DNA of 64,000 nt from Owenia fusiformis (taxonomy: Eukaryota; Annelida; Polychaeta; Sabellida; Oweniidae). The first letter of the stretch is position 1; each line of letters opens with the position of its first letter. Under the pieces are notes generated by a model. It saw nothing but the letters and a program-made list of their open reading frames with translations, was not told where the DNA came from and did no database searches. The stretch covers positions 17,345,754 through 17,409,753 of the forward strand of contig CAIIXF020000011.1 of the NCBI GenBank assembly GCA_903813345.2, written 5' to 3'. This document shows, piece after piece, positions 12,393 to 25,900 of this stretch. Both the position numbers and the translations under genes were made by a program.

Positions 12393-14924
12393 TCTAGTGT
12401 TCATGGCAGGGGGAAATACACTCCACCCGTTTATTCCTGCACTCGGGGGATAAAATATTGATGCAAGAGCTGAATGTCCAGATGTGTACCAAAAATGAAT
12501 TCACACTAGAAGAAAGAGATAGATGTTAACTTAAGAGATGATCGCTTTAGAGAGGTGTTCACCCAAAATAGATTTTATTGTATTTTGGGATGTTTATCAG
12601 CATAAAAGTTCAGAACAGTGTACTATTATTACCAAAATCCATATTTTGGCTACAAGATTAGAATTCTGTCATATAATATCAGTGTAATCAAAGGGATCAT
12701 GAATGCCAAAGTGGTAGCAGAGACTAATGTGTATAAACCACTTGCTGTAAATATACTATTTAAATTATTGTGTAAATTTTAAGTGTTTCGGGTGTCGAAA
12801 TTGTGGTTCGTTTGTTATCAAGATTTGTAAACATTATTAAAGTTCAAAAAATTGTAGAGTTGGTACCATCATATATTTATAAACGATCTACTGGCACTAA
12901 TTTCCCAGATTATTTTCTTCAATATTGTTTTATCATTTCAAGTTCAAAAGTTTTTATTGTATGTAATGGTACCAACCACTACACAAACCGATGGGTGCTT
13001 CCACGTGAACATAGTCATGAACCATATTATGTAATATATTTTCTATAAATCTATGATTATTATATTAGTTTAAAATTATTCATGTAGTTTTCTTTTTCAA
13101 ACCTGATTTCTATGTGATTACTATTCTAGCTATACGATAATTCCGGCCGATACGCCATGTTTAAAGATGTACAGAATCAGTAAATGTCCATTACGCAATA
13201 TTGTCGATAAGTTATGAAAATAAAGTACAAATGTGTTTTGTAAATTTAGCCAAGATATTTTTAGTTAATTTTTGAATATGATTATACATTAAAAATTACA
13301 CACAGTATATGGCAATTAAGTCCCAAGAATGAAAACCATGTCATATCAATGTCTTAAGATAGAAATAAAATAATGCGAGAAATGAACTCGAAACTAAAGA
13401 TGAAATTCTCCAAAGAGCAAAATGTGTAGGGTGTCGTCGTAAACAATTTTACTGGGTTTTTATTTCATTTCCAACTGAGTTGGTACACCTTTATACCACC
13501 CCATGATATCAATTGCTTTTGTTGAGTTGCCACAGCCTGCACACGTATTGAGAATTGTTGAGTTTTTCTGAAATGATCGTTCCATGTGATACTGTCTGTA
13601 GACGTCACATCTGTGTATTATACCATCTTAATCCAGCAGGGTAGTTAAATGACTGAATGAATACAATGCTGTAGGATGGTATAGTACTATGTCATATGGG
13701 TAGTTTTCTGAAGAATATTTCTCAACATAATCTGGTATAGACTAGCTACAGGCCCTTGTGACCACCCCCCCCCCCCTCACTACAAGGAATAAGGGGAACT
13801 TATGTGAGTCAACGATCCGTCGGCTTTACGTTCGAATGATGAAAAAACTATTATTGGAGAAATGTATTTATGAACAGAACTTCATGGGGTTGTGCCAAAA
13901 TATCCAAATCCCCTTGCCATTGTGTTTGGATTTATTACAAATATAAGTCACAATAACTAATGAAGTCGATATGTTACCGAAATAGGTGTATTGATATATT
14001 TACCCATTATTCCCTTTGGTTTTTAGAAAAATGTGATATTTTCAATTATCTTTTCAAGTCCTATGTGTTTTGCCTGGGACTCTTTGACATATTTGACCCA
14101 ATTCCACAGTCACAGTACGAGCTATTTCAAAACCTGGAAACGAAAAAAATAGAACAAATCTTTCATCTATATTTCAGAAACAAACACCACCTAAAATGCA
14201 ACCCCGATGAACACCCTCAGACCCTCTTCTATTCCTCACATCATCCTCGCTTCCTCTTTCATTGAGACGTATCCAGATAATTGGAAAATCGCTCTTTTCC
14301 TGGTTTTACACTTAACCTTTTATATTGTCAATTGGAATATTAAATACATTTGCCTTCATCTACAATGGCACTGATATTAAACGCTGTATGTACAGAGTAC
14401 CCCACTAATAAACCACGGGAAATCATACAGAGGATTTACTGAAAATCTGATATTAAATCTCTTATAATCCGTGGATATTCCCTTGTAATGGGCTTGGATA
14501 TGATTCCAATACTGTCTCATTTTTTGCTATTCTCCAAAGAGTAATGGTACCTTTGAACTGGAGATGAGTTTCAGCGTCTCTTAAGACTCGGATGGTAACA
14601 TCTTGATATATCAAGCTATACCATACGGGATGTCATATGACTGAATAAATATAGGGTATATAGTACTGTGAGATATATACTACGGATGTGCTAATAGTCG
14701 TTCTGAATGTCCTTTCAGTTTACAACCACCAGTTTTCAGTCTATAATTATCGCGTGTCTTCTGTTCCTTTATCATAACATTGCACCTTGAAATTCTGTTT
14801 TCATATTTTTGGCTATACACAAAAATGTGGGTGCAAGGCTTAACTTGTTAGAGTTGTGATGTTACTCCAATGTCGCTCTCATACCGAGGTATAGTTCATG
14901 GCCTAAATTAAGTTATAGAATCAA

Positions 14925-14998
14925 AATTGTCAAATGTGAACCCCCCTGGAAATTTTTGAAAACTGAACCCCCATTGGCAAATCCTGGCTACGGGCCTG
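14925..14998 (+). repeat. Dispersed repeat, family A, copy 1
   Basis: A segment ending in CTGGCTACGGGCCTG, preceded by TCAAATGTGA, a CCCCCTGGAAATTTTT-like block and CCCCCATTGGCAAA. The same blocks in the same order occur reversed at 43712-43790, and in shorter form at 60770-60829. Three copies in one window mark an interspersed element. The class (SINE, MITE or the end of a longer element) is not clear from these fragments. Confidence 0.75.
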
Positions 14999-17900
14999 AC
15001 TTGACAAGACAATACACACAAATCGTCAAGGCTTCTCTCAAGAAGATACAAATCTTCATACAGAAAGAAAAGCCTAAAATACCTGGGCGATAGGCTGGAT
15101 TCGAGGGTACCACCTGGACACCGGCAGTACAAGCTCAGAGATATCATAGAAGACAACCCTTACATCATAAGAGAAATTTTTCTAAAGTTTATAAGATCTC
15201 TACAAAAATACAGGTGACGTGATATTGTGGTAGTAAGGACCACACGTGATGTACACAAACTTCTCAAATTAAAAAATATTTGAGGCGTTAAACATAACGC
15301 TCTGATAATTTTGAAAATGTTTATATCCGCATATTAGATACCTGCCTATTAGTTATACTACGTTTTCAGCTACCTCTGGTAGGTGTTTACATTTTATATT
15401 TTTTGTTGTCCGAATGAAAAATTGAATGTAGTTTAAAGAATTCTTCTTATATTCAAAATTATAAATTAATTTATCTTTCAGTTTGACTGTTCATTCAGCT
15501 CCTAATAATAAGGAAACCAAAGAATTACACAACTTGTAGTTTCTCAAATAAAAAACATCTCAATTAATTCAAACACTCAGATTGTTAAATAACAGGTAAA
15601 TGATCGTGTCATGATAAGTTCATTACGATTGCGTAATATTGCTTCTACATCCCAATTAAAAATTGATGAACATAACCCTCTAGCCAGATTGTACAATAGA
15701 TGATCATTGACAAGAGTATACTGTCTGTTTTAAACATTTTATCAATGAACCTTTTACCCCATGACAAGACACATACAGTACTAAATTCAATATTATTATT
15801 TGGTAAATTAACCGAAATGTTTCAAGAAGTGACCCCCAGTGTGGATGTACACTCAGACATAAGGGACTTATAAGTTAAAACATCAACAGCCAACTCTAGA
15901 AATCGTCCAAACTATTACAACAAACAATAATATTATTCAACCACGTTTTCATCGTGTTGTTCATTTTCTGTTGAGAGACTTAAAATTTCAGGGGCATTTA
16001 ATGCTGTAGATAATCAAATATTACTTGCGTCAATATTAGCTTAAACCTTTGCATCGCTCCCTAACTTTGTAAGTACAATATTACATAGAGAGTGACAATA
16101 TTAACTTTAAAACTTAGACATTTGTTTGTGCTACACAGTTTACACGTGTAAGTCGCTAGACAGAATGAGATTATGGAAGTTTTTCTTGAAGATATCCTTT
16201 TCCTTTTGCGTGTTTCGTCATCGGGACCAGCACGTCAAATGCATACAGTATCTCAATCGATTAAATGTCGTTCTTTTACTATATTTTCTATTTCTAGATT
16301 TTGCTGGTAAACACATGTGCATCGTATTTATTACACTATTTGTCAGTACACATTTCTTACAACTAACTGCACCATCATTTTATCTATTTCCATTTGTAAG
16401 TACTATCATTTATGATAAATCGCCAAATATATAAAGAAAATATAAAAACACTATTTAGAACATCACCAATGAGGTTAATATTGAAAATATTCACCCTGAA
16501 ATTTTTTTTCATTAACTTAATTTCTTCAATAGGTAGATTCTTTCTGGATGTATACCAGGTTGTAGCTTAGCGTAGTGGAGTGAAGTAAATTTTATAAGAT
16601 ATATGTTTTACATACTCGTATATCATTTCATGACATTTTGTCAAAAAAGATATATATATAAAATATTCAAGATGCTGGTCATATTTATCATCAAAAGGGA
16701 TTGCAACAGTGTTTGCCGTTAGTATCTGAAAGAGGATGGCTTATGTATATAATTATACTAATAATCATTTCTTTTAGCATTTTATGATTCTTGCATACGA
16801 GGTTAGTATTGCTTGTGCTTTTTTAATTGTAATCTTGATAAAGGTAAAATGTTTTTTTCAAAATTTATAATAACATGTAGGTATCTTCAGTCCGATACAG
16901 AAGGTACAGGGGCTACTTCAAAAAACCAGCTGAAGTGAGTATATATTCTTTATTCCACTGACGCAGAAAACATTTGTTATTGTTTGCTGCATCATTGTAC
17001 AGTGAGGAAAAATGCCCATCTTTTAATTAATGACTTATAATTAATAATTTGCTCAGAAACAATAAGAACTGGATTAAGAAATTAAAAGCCAATACATGAT
17101 ACATGTGTATGTAAATTATGTAATTAAACAATATTGTAAATACGTTATATACAAGTCTTGATCGATCTATTATTTTCATTTCTTGATGATCTCTAACATC
17201 TCAAGGCATGATCAACTCATTGTGCTGAAGATCAAGCTGTTTATTACTATTTACATAGGCGAAACAAATGTAACCGACGAAAAAGCATATTGAGTCCTTA
17301 CCGTTCCCTAGAAAGACGAACTATGATCACGTTGGTGTGTGTATGTTGCGACATGCTTACATGTACATTGTACAAGTACAACGTTATACGTTCAACAATA
17401 AATTCATCTCTTATTTCATATGTTTGTTTTCCATGTGTTGTCACTTGTGCTTTCTGCCAAGACCATCAACTAATTCTTTGTTAATGTACCTGGAGAAACA
17501 GGTGGCAACGTAGTAAAGTAAAAGGTAAATTTACTACTTATGAGAATCATTTCATTAGATAACAATTTTTATCATACTAAATGATCGCTTTAATCATTGT
17601 CAACCAGCATCAAATGAATATTGATCAATTTTAAATGAAGTGCTATTTTACATATAAAAGAAAACATAAAATGATAATCACATTTAAAACCACATTTGTC
17701 TCTTTAAACCAATGTGTTTTTGTTTAATTGCTGAAAACGACATACTTAATGATAAAACTGACATTCTAAATAAATAAACTATTGCAATAAACAAATTTGA
17801 ATTTCTGTTTCAATTCCCAGGTCGGGAGTCACACAGCTGAAGTTCACAGAGAAAACAAGAGGATACTATCTGATGGTGCTCTATTCAGCGATTCAAACAA

Positions 17901-18278
17901 GAGAACATAATACTTGGAAGGTCCATGAGGCCTCATTGTCTTCTAGAACTCTTGGCTTTGTGTGTATGTCTTTAGGAACCACCAGAGCCTGCTGAAGTCA
18001 AGTGGTTGACAATGCAGGAGTAAATGCCCATAAAACCAGGTAGGTTTCCTTTGAAATATCTTTCAATTATCCCCAGGGTTATGTGAACAAAGAAGATATG
18101 CCGTATCTAACGTTGCTCCTAAGATGCATGCAGGCAGGAAGAATAGAGTTGTGAAGACAACCTGGAAGAAAAGTTACACCCAAATCACATAGTATCATTT
18201 TCTTCATCCTTGCCATAACTTAATATGTAGAATAGAGACATATAATATTGACTTGGTTGTCATTCAGATTTAAGCAAG

Positions 18279-18622
18279 ATTTGCCCAGAATCTCTTTCAA
18301 CATATAGAAACATTTGTTAACATTTGCCCAGAATCTCTTTCAACATAGAGAAACATTTGTTAACATTTGCTCAGAATCTCTTTCAACAAACAGAAACATT
18401 TGTTAACATTTGCCCAGAATCTCTTTCAACATAGAGAATCATTTGTTAACATTTGCCCAGAATCTCTTTCAACATAGAGAAACTTTTGTTAACATTTGCT
18501 CAGAATCTCTTTCAACATAGAGAAACTTTTGTTAACATTTGCTCAGAATCTCTTTCAACATAGAGAAACATTTGTCAACATTTGCCCAGAATCTCTTTTA
18601 ACATAGAGAAACATTTGTTAAC
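18279..18622. repeat. 43-bp minisatellite, eight copies
   Basis: Exactly eight head-to-tail units of 43 bp. Each contains ATTTGCYCAGAATCTCTTT and ends ACATTTGTTAAC or a close variant. Variant positions (CCC/CTC, ACA/ACT, TTAAC/TCAAC) are shared by different subsets of units, as expected from unequal exchange or slippage. No open frame runs through it. It is not a CRISPR array: there are no unique spacers, and the host is an animal. Confidence 0.95.
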
Positions 18623-19837
18623 AGTGAGGTTTTAGCATAATACCTACCCGGGAATACCGATGGGATTTGATTGTACATGCAAGCAAATGACACACTTACT
18701 GCATATTACACAGTAAAAATGTGTCATTGAACGTTCGCTCTACCCTCATTATTGCTTCATCTTGTACACTGTTGATCATTATTATGGAATATGATTTCAA
18801 TTCGATAGATCTGCTCTGACATGTTAATAAATAAAGCGATTCAAAATATTCAACTATTGCCAGAATTTCTTTAACATTTTCTCGTTTTTCTTTTAAAGTG
18901 CCATATAGACTACATATACTTCAAACTCATATTTTCAAGAATAGATTCATTTCTAATTGCTCCAAGACAAATTGAATTATTTTAAGAATTAATACAGTTA
19001 AGAAAAGATACTACATGTATTTCTCCCGGTATTTCTTGACATAGCCAATATTTCATCCCGGAATTTCACATACATAAGCAACTGTGTATCTTTAAATTGA
19101 ACTCCCACCGCCATTTTGAGATCATAACGTCATTTCATCATCATCTTATTCAATAGGTCGCTATCCTAATCCAATCTGTTTTTACAACAATAAATGGAAG
19201 TTGTACGAGTACGTTTATTCAAATGGAAGTTGCACGTATATTACACATACTGGTGACATATCAAGTTATCAAGTATGATTGAGATCCGTTTTTCTAATGG
19301 TACCATTATCTTGTAATAAACCCATCAATGTTCTGGAAGCATGAACGTCGAACATGAAGAGCTAATAACTTTATATATGTTTCAGCCACTCCAAATAAAA
19401 ACATCTCAGACTGTCATAATCTTCCTAGGATATTAAATTAATCAGACTTTATTTCAATAACTCTGACTGATGTTCTCCCTTCCAAAATATTTCCTTATGG
19501 TCACCGGGAAATATTACCCTTGCAAAATAGCTTCCCTCTATCCATATAAATGGATATTGCTGTTAAAACACTTGGTGATGGTATCCGAAAAATATCACCC
19601 TTGCCTATGGTCATAGGGAAACACCACCCTTCCTTACAACTTGCCCAAGGTCAACAGTTCGGCTCAATCTGATATATGATCTATAAACAAAATATAAAGG
19701 TGCTTATCATATTTTAACTGCTTTCATACTGTTTTCGTGAAGGTTAATGACATTAAGGACAACACCCCTATATAGTTCAATAGCAGCTACCCTTTGTCTG
19801 CTTTATGTTGTAGGAAAACACAAGGTGTAAATACTAA
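18623..19837. other. Gene-free stretch
   Basis: AT-rich sequence without a credible coding frame or clear repeat structure. I see nothing further in it. Confidence 0.5.
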
Positions 19838-19998
19838 TTTATAAGGCATGTTCTAAAAGGTGTGCTGGCTCCAATTTAGTGGACTCTGTGGCCTTATCCA
19901 TTGTTTAGTCATTGTGTGGTTAAAATGACTAAAAGGTGGACTGATACAAAGGCCACTGTTTAGGTATTTTGATAGAAGAATGACTAAAAAGTGGCTTC
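19838..19998 (+). repeat. Dispersed repeat, family B, copy 1
   Basis: Shares, in inverted order, several blocks with 23095-23297: TAATTTATAAGGCATGTTCT-like, GTGGACT, GACTAAAAGGTGG and GACTAAAAAGTGG. Both copies also contain GGAGTATARAGGGTTAAGT. The copies are diverged and look old. Confidence 0.5.
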
Positions 19999-20214
19999 AA
20001 ACTGGAGTATAAAGGGTTAAGTAAAAGGATGGTACTGAGTGATCCAACCCACCCAAGATGCATGCCTAATAGAATCATAAAACCTTATCAAGTGATACAA
20101 TCTGTACCTGACACCATCAACTATTGTATCTTTGTATTCCTTTAAAATTTTATATAATTTTGTCAAAGTAACAATTATCACAAACAATGAAGCTCTGATT
20201 TCATAACTTTACAT

Positions 20215-21110
20215 GACCCAAAACAGCCTCGAGACAGCTTAATGTTGAAAGGTGGGGGTAAACAATGCTAAACAAATTAATTACAAACTTTTCCACAACT
20301 TGCAGTTGGTAAGGGTATATGTGTATCCCAATTGATATAGAATTTTCCCTATTAAATGATTATGTTGGAGGAGTTTGCAATCATTAGTTTTAAGCTGTGA
20401 TTTGCAAAAAAATAAAAAAACTAGATATAGTTGAATTCTATTGTTGATGAAAATTATGAAGTTACGTCATTTTTTGTAAATATATCAGAATCAATAGCAT
20501 TCCATTGTAAGTTTAATGCAGAGTAAATCTGGAAGAGCTGAATTACAAGGCTCTCATACTTTATCTCTAAAATCTAAAATTGACATGCTTTATAATTTTA
20601 GTATGACCACACTTGTATAATATTTGCATAATTTGTCAAACTTGAATTATCCTTCACATTCTTTTCAATGGGGACTAAATATCTTTGTTGTTTCCCTTAC
20701 AAATGTTGACTGTATATTTTGAAAAGTGAAGCTCCTCATGTTATAATGTTGAACCCCGGGGCTGGACAACCAACCTTAACTCAATTTAATTTGGAGAGGG
20801 GGGGGGGGTAATGGTAAAACAATTGATTAAATTTACTTACTTTTTCCACAACTATCAATTTGTAAGGACAGATGTGAATTCCAATTGATATAAAAAGTTC
20901 CCTTACTGAAAATATCATAGAAGTTTGCAGTCAGTAGTTTAAATCCTTCAGTATATATTTTATGAAAATGAAAAAAACATATGGCGTAGTGTTGAATTAT
21001 ATTTTTGTAAAATGACCAATATAAAACCATTCATTTTTTTGTTTTGTAACTATATCAGAATTATTTATCATTCCATTAAAAGGGTCGACTCTTAATGGCA
21101 GGGAAATATG
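20215..21110. repeat. Diverged local duplication, two tandem blocks
   Basis: The block at about 20240-20515 is repeated at about 20790-21085 in the same order and orientation. Shared features are a G-rich stretch followed by GGTAA, then TTCCACAACT, CCAATTGATATA, a GTTTGCARTCAKTAGTTT-like block, and AACTATATCAGAAT near the end. A further fragment, the CATACTTTATCTCTAAAATC block at about 20560, reappears near 21770. Identity is moderate, so this is an old segmental duplication or two copies of one element. Confidence 0.7.
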
Positions 21111-21424
21111 GAGGTAGGTGCGGAAAGTCACTTTTATTTGCTAATTTTTCCAGCCCCATGTCATTTGAATGGTAGCTTTTATCAAAAATTGCCACAAGTT
21201 TCGCTTATTCTTATAAAGACTAAATCTGAAAAACTGTTTTCCTTGAACATGCTAAAGCCCTTGTGATTTGAGTATTATCGTTAATGGCAATTATTCCTCC
21301 AGCACTTTTTTATCACTAACATTTTTTGTGGTCTCTGATATTATCATATGAACATTTGTCCTAACTTTCTTGATTTAGTAAAAATATGATGATTAGCAAG
21401 AGTTTTGATAATTATCTAAGTTTA

Positions 21425-21645
21425 TCAGATAATATTGATAATTATCAAAACTATTGCTAACAGTTATAATTTTAGTTACATCAAAACTATCACTTTTATT
21501 GATAACTATTTCTAGCAAATGTTTCATAGAAAAGGGCCCGTGTGAAATTAGCATTATCTGATAATTTATAAAAACAATTGATAATTATCAAATCTATTGC
21601 TAATTTTGGTAATTTAACTTTTATCAAAACTATCACTTTTATTTA
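21425..21645. repeat. Duplicated GATAATTATC-rich segment
   Basis: Two related segments, about 21425-21511 and 21556-21645, each carry the palindrome GATAATTATC, then CTATTGCTAA, then CAAAACTATCACTTTTAT. It is a local direct duplication, AT-rich and non-coding. Confidence 0.65.
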
Positions 21646-23094
21646 TTATATATTTTTTCGGGCTGGCTGGTAACAATGAAATTACATAGTATCACTTGTT
21701 GATAAAAGTCGGTTTCCGCACCTAAATGAAAATCCATAAGTGCTAAATTGGATTGTGGTTAATACCTTTACATACTTTATCTCTAAAATCTCAAATTTAC
21801 ATGCTTCATAATCTTTATGGAAATGACCACGCTTGATATTGAATTCACACAATGGGTACATGGACATGATGAATATAGTTCAGAAGTTAGCATGTCTTTT
21901 CTGCTGCTGGATTTAATGAAGTTTTTTGATATAGCGATGCTCAAATGGATTATCTGGCATACATAGTATTACTGAGTTATACATGAACATACAGGGATCA
22001 TAGACATTCACTTGTTTGCTTCATAATTCGACTAGTGATCCAAATTATCACACTGAAATTTGGATACATGCTGAACTTTAACTTAATATCAATCTGCCAT
22101 GTCAACTTTAAAATTTTCAGGGATGATTTTAAGCATTCTGGGTAAATGATAAGGCGATCATTTTGGATCTTCCATCCTGAATCTTGTGTGCAGAGACTTA
22201 TCTACACATTTATAGATGAACCATTTGAAAGATCGAATTCAACTTTTCAGATGTGATTCTTTGTATGAAAATCTCAAACTGATTAGTTTTGGGGCATTTG
22301 TGGCTGATGTTGCCATTTTGATTTTTTTTACCTAAAATCTTGTATTTTCAACTGATTAAAGAATTGGGCATTGGGGATAAAAACTCAAGGACCACCCATC
22401 GGTATGGACATATTGTACACGTTTGTGTTCTTGTTAATAAGTTAGAATGGAAGAAACAACTGGATTAATTTAAATACCTGCCATCTGGAGATCAGTAGCA
22501 TATTAATGAGAGAACAAATATATTATTTGTAACAATATTCTATTCCTTGTGAGTGAATTGCTTACGGGTAACACAATCTCTCCATAGTCAGAGGGGAATG
22601 TAATGGGTCGCATCCCCTCCATAACCAATAAAAATAGAACCATTAGATAGTGGAAGAAAATAGCTTTAAAATGCTTTTTTAAGCTTCTAGCTCAAAACAG
22701 ATCTTATTTTTTTGTTTTGCCTTGCTTATGCCACGATTATCCACCCACTTGACTGCAACCCGAAAATTTGGTGATTGTACCCCACTGACTGAGAGCTGAC
22801 TACGCCCCTGCTCTCCAATCTACACTAAAATGCCTTCCTCTTGCATGTAACAAAGCTATATTTTAGAAAAACACCGTCTACTTATCCCGCTACTCATGTT
22901 ATGTGTGTCTGTGCCCGACCCTTGGTGGTCAAACCTTCTAAATTCCATATTTTTAATTTGAAAGGAATATATTTAAAAATCCACATATCTTTTATTGTGC
23001 TTGGGAAAAGGACTTGATAAATGGAGGGCTTCATGACATCCCTATCGAACTTCATTTGCTGGGATAATGATATTGATAAGTTAAATTCAATTTT

Positions 23095-23297
23095 AGATAT
23101 GTATTGCTTGAGGCCATCTTTTAGTCAAAATACTTATAGAAAACCTAAAGTGTGGCCCATAATGGAGTATAGAGGGTTAAGTCCACTTTTTAGTAATTTT
23201 GTGAAGCAATGTCTAAAAGATGGCCAAGAGTCCAGTCCATCTTTTCTTGGGGCCAGTCCACTGATTAGAACATGCCAATTTATAACCCTGTAAAATG
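23095..23297 (-). repeat. Dispersed repeat, family B, copy 2
   Basis: Inverted relative to the copy at 19838-19998. On the minus strand the order is ATTGGCATGTTCTAAT, GTGGACTGG, ACTAAAAAGTGGAC and GACTAAAAGATGG, following copy 1. Divergence is substantial, so the limits are approximate. Confidence 0.5.
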
Positions 23298-23874
23298 GAC
23301 TCAATTTATGATGCCTATTTATTACTGAATGTATTATTTAGATTAAATTATGAAAACAATGATCTTAATTAGAGTATCAATATTGTAAAACTTCTAATGC
23401 AGATGATAAAAACGACTGAAAGGAATTATATGGTCCAGTAAAGAGCGGGGTTAGATGATGCAACCAGAAAAACAACTTCTGGTAACTGCATTTAGACTTG
23501 TTTCTGACAGAAACTTAGAAAAACAGAAACAAAGAATGAATACATATGAATAATAAGTTTCAGAGTTAGAATCTGGAGAATTCAAAAATCCGGATCTGGC
23601 CAATTTATCAATATTATGACATTGAATTTAGACCCCTTGTAATACCCTAGTCTAAGTCTCATTTTAAGCAGCCAAGAATAACGAAGTCGTTGGGTTTCCC
23701 TGAAACCTTAACTATAATGGATTATCGATACATGGTATTTATCAGATTTATGCTCAACTTGACAATTCACACTTCAAAAGAAATGGGCATTTCACGATCT
23801 TTATACTTCGGGTCATACGTTGACGTTTGGACCTGGAGGTTGTTTGGGAGAATTCAAGGCATTTGTGGACCACA

Positions 23875-23955
23875 CCCCTTATTATGGCTAGTTACAACCC
23901 TTTATTATGGCTAGTTACAACCCCTTATTATGGCTAGTTACAACCCTTCGTTATG
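23875..23955. repeat. 24-bp tandem repeat, three copies
   Basis: TATTATGGCTAGTTACAACC repeats three times with period 24-25 and a partial fourth copy at the right edge. The copies are almost identical, so this is recent slippage. Confidence 0.9.
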
Positions 23956-25689
23956 TCAGTGCAAAGGTGGCAGCCCAAAATGGTTGTCGTATATAGCTTA
24001 AGTTTACGCATCACAAAGGGTAACCTCATATAAGACTAATAACACTGCGAGATAGAGTGTCGGTATTATCAACTATTTCTAAATGTGCATTTAATGTGAC
24101 TAATCTTCAACTTTCCTGTTTGGAACAACTGGAATCTCGTAGATCAAGGTCTATTATGACTAGTGATTTGCGATTTCTAGCAAATATTTGGAGTAAATAT
24201 AAGGTTTTTTGTCAACACAGTTTAATTCTACCTTGCAAATTGAGAACTGTTTCGATTGTATTCAAATTTACTTTTAAACGGAATGCCGGATGCGGGGTTC
24301 GATCCATGTTCCTCTGGGGTACTTGACTCGTCGGGTTGCGCACCCAAAAAGGGTAATTCATATTATCAATTAAATCGATTGTATTTCCCAGAATTTTATT
24401 CTTGGGTGGTGTTATATTGTTTGCCACTTTTTGATCAATCTTCTGATCTGCCTAATAATTCTAAGTAACTGAGTATTCCTCACTATGTTTGATAGATCAG
24501 ATACTACAACATATTGATAGTGGCTCATTGGTCCCGCCCAAACAATCCGGGAGTATTGACATTTTGAGTCATTTTTGTGGAATTTTTGAAATAAATATTT
24601 CATTCTATAAGACTTTGTAGTATAAGTTTCGAGCCTTGTATCACTGACATAACAAAACGTCTACATTTAGTTACTGAATGGCAAAATAATCGTGGTTATT
24701 TTTGTACAGGTCGCATTTATAAAGACAGGCATCTTCATCGATTTTAGTTGTGGATAAATTTGACCTAATTGATTATCTCCCAGTTAAATTAATTTGGTGG
24801 TGTTACACTCAAAGTAACAACGCATTCATTCGGCTGACTTGTCACTCACATTTTCTTAGTCATTTGCAGTTCTTCGGATCCGTAGTCATTTTCCTTTTCT
24901 TTCCATACAGGAAGAAAACGGAGAATTCTAGATAATCCATCCTCATATTTTGTATATTGAAATAAAAACGTTGATTTGGGAAAAAAATGTAAAAGTTGAT
25001 TCAACATTCCTGTTAAAAATTGCAAGGGGTAGCAGTGATTTCATGCAAGTTATGTCTCAAAATGATCAGATTGGTACGAAGGTCGGAGATTGGAATTTGG
25101 GGTATCTTTACATGGATCTATCGATGTCTCTATTGGGCTGACTTTGCTGTCTTTGAGCAGATTGTTGCATTATTGACAGGCTTTACATCTGATAGGCCCA
25201 CATGAGTCTGTATTTTGACAGGATGTCAAGTATTCTTTCAACATATCAGGTGAAATCTTCAAAAAACATTTCAAAGTGAAATATTTCGAGGAGAACAGAT
25301 TTCTTTATTATTCTATACTCAAATGAGAATTGGACATTATATGTCATACAAACTAGAACCAGTACAACATACCTAAAAAGTTCTAAAAGTCATCAATCCT
25401 GTCAGTAGTTTTTGATTAGTGTAATGCAAAAACAAAATTAAAAAACATCGACTCTTCATGATGTATACAATACATACAACCATCACTCATTTCTCATTAG
25501 ATAATGGATTTGGGTTAGGGTGCTATTTGGGTTACGGAAAGCAGGTGAATGTAATGTTTGAGTGTAATTACGGTTTTGCGTCAAAATCGACTAGAGACAG
25601 ATCCATCAAAATTGTGATTTATATTTCAATATTGTACTATTAGAGTTTTCCTCGTTACACATCAGATGGATCCCATCTCTTCCTTGTTA

Positions 25690-25900
25690 TGTCACCACCA
25701 GAAGTGGTGACATATTGTTATAGTATCCAACTTTTTGAGGATAGTGTTCGGCGTTCGGCGTCTGTAACAACTGACAGGTGGTGGTGATATTTTATGGTTA
25801 GTTTGTTACTTCTAATATAAATCATAATTTCTCAACAACTCGCATATACTGTGAACAGTGCAAAATCATAACTTTCAAAATTACTTCCAAATTGAAAAAA
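25690..25900 (+). repeat. Dispersed repeat, family C, copy 1
   Basis: Starts with the hairpin GTCACCAC-CAGAA-GTGGTGAC followed by ATATTGT, TCCAACTTTTT, a GTTCGGCGTTCGGCG block, GTCTGTAA and CAGGTGGTGG. The same blocks in the same order occur at 53312-53470. The terminal hairpin and dispersed copies suggest a non-autonomous mobile element. The right-hand limit is uncertain. Confidence 0.65.

Larger units (their letters stand above)
8437..18278. other. Long gene-free AT-rich region
   Basis: No reading frame here resembles a protein. Contents are the small repeats listed separately, a C-tract at 13765-13776, and three perfect POU octamers at 8971-8978, 11461-11468 and 11587-11594. One exon-like segment at 17821-18039 has an acceptor-like and a donor-like edge but no open frame through it. 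Otherwise I see nothing. Confidence 0.55.

Noticed and set aside
24282-24350. tRNA gene suggested by GGTTCGATCC
   Set aside because: No T-stem pairing, D-arm or acceptor stem can be formed around it.
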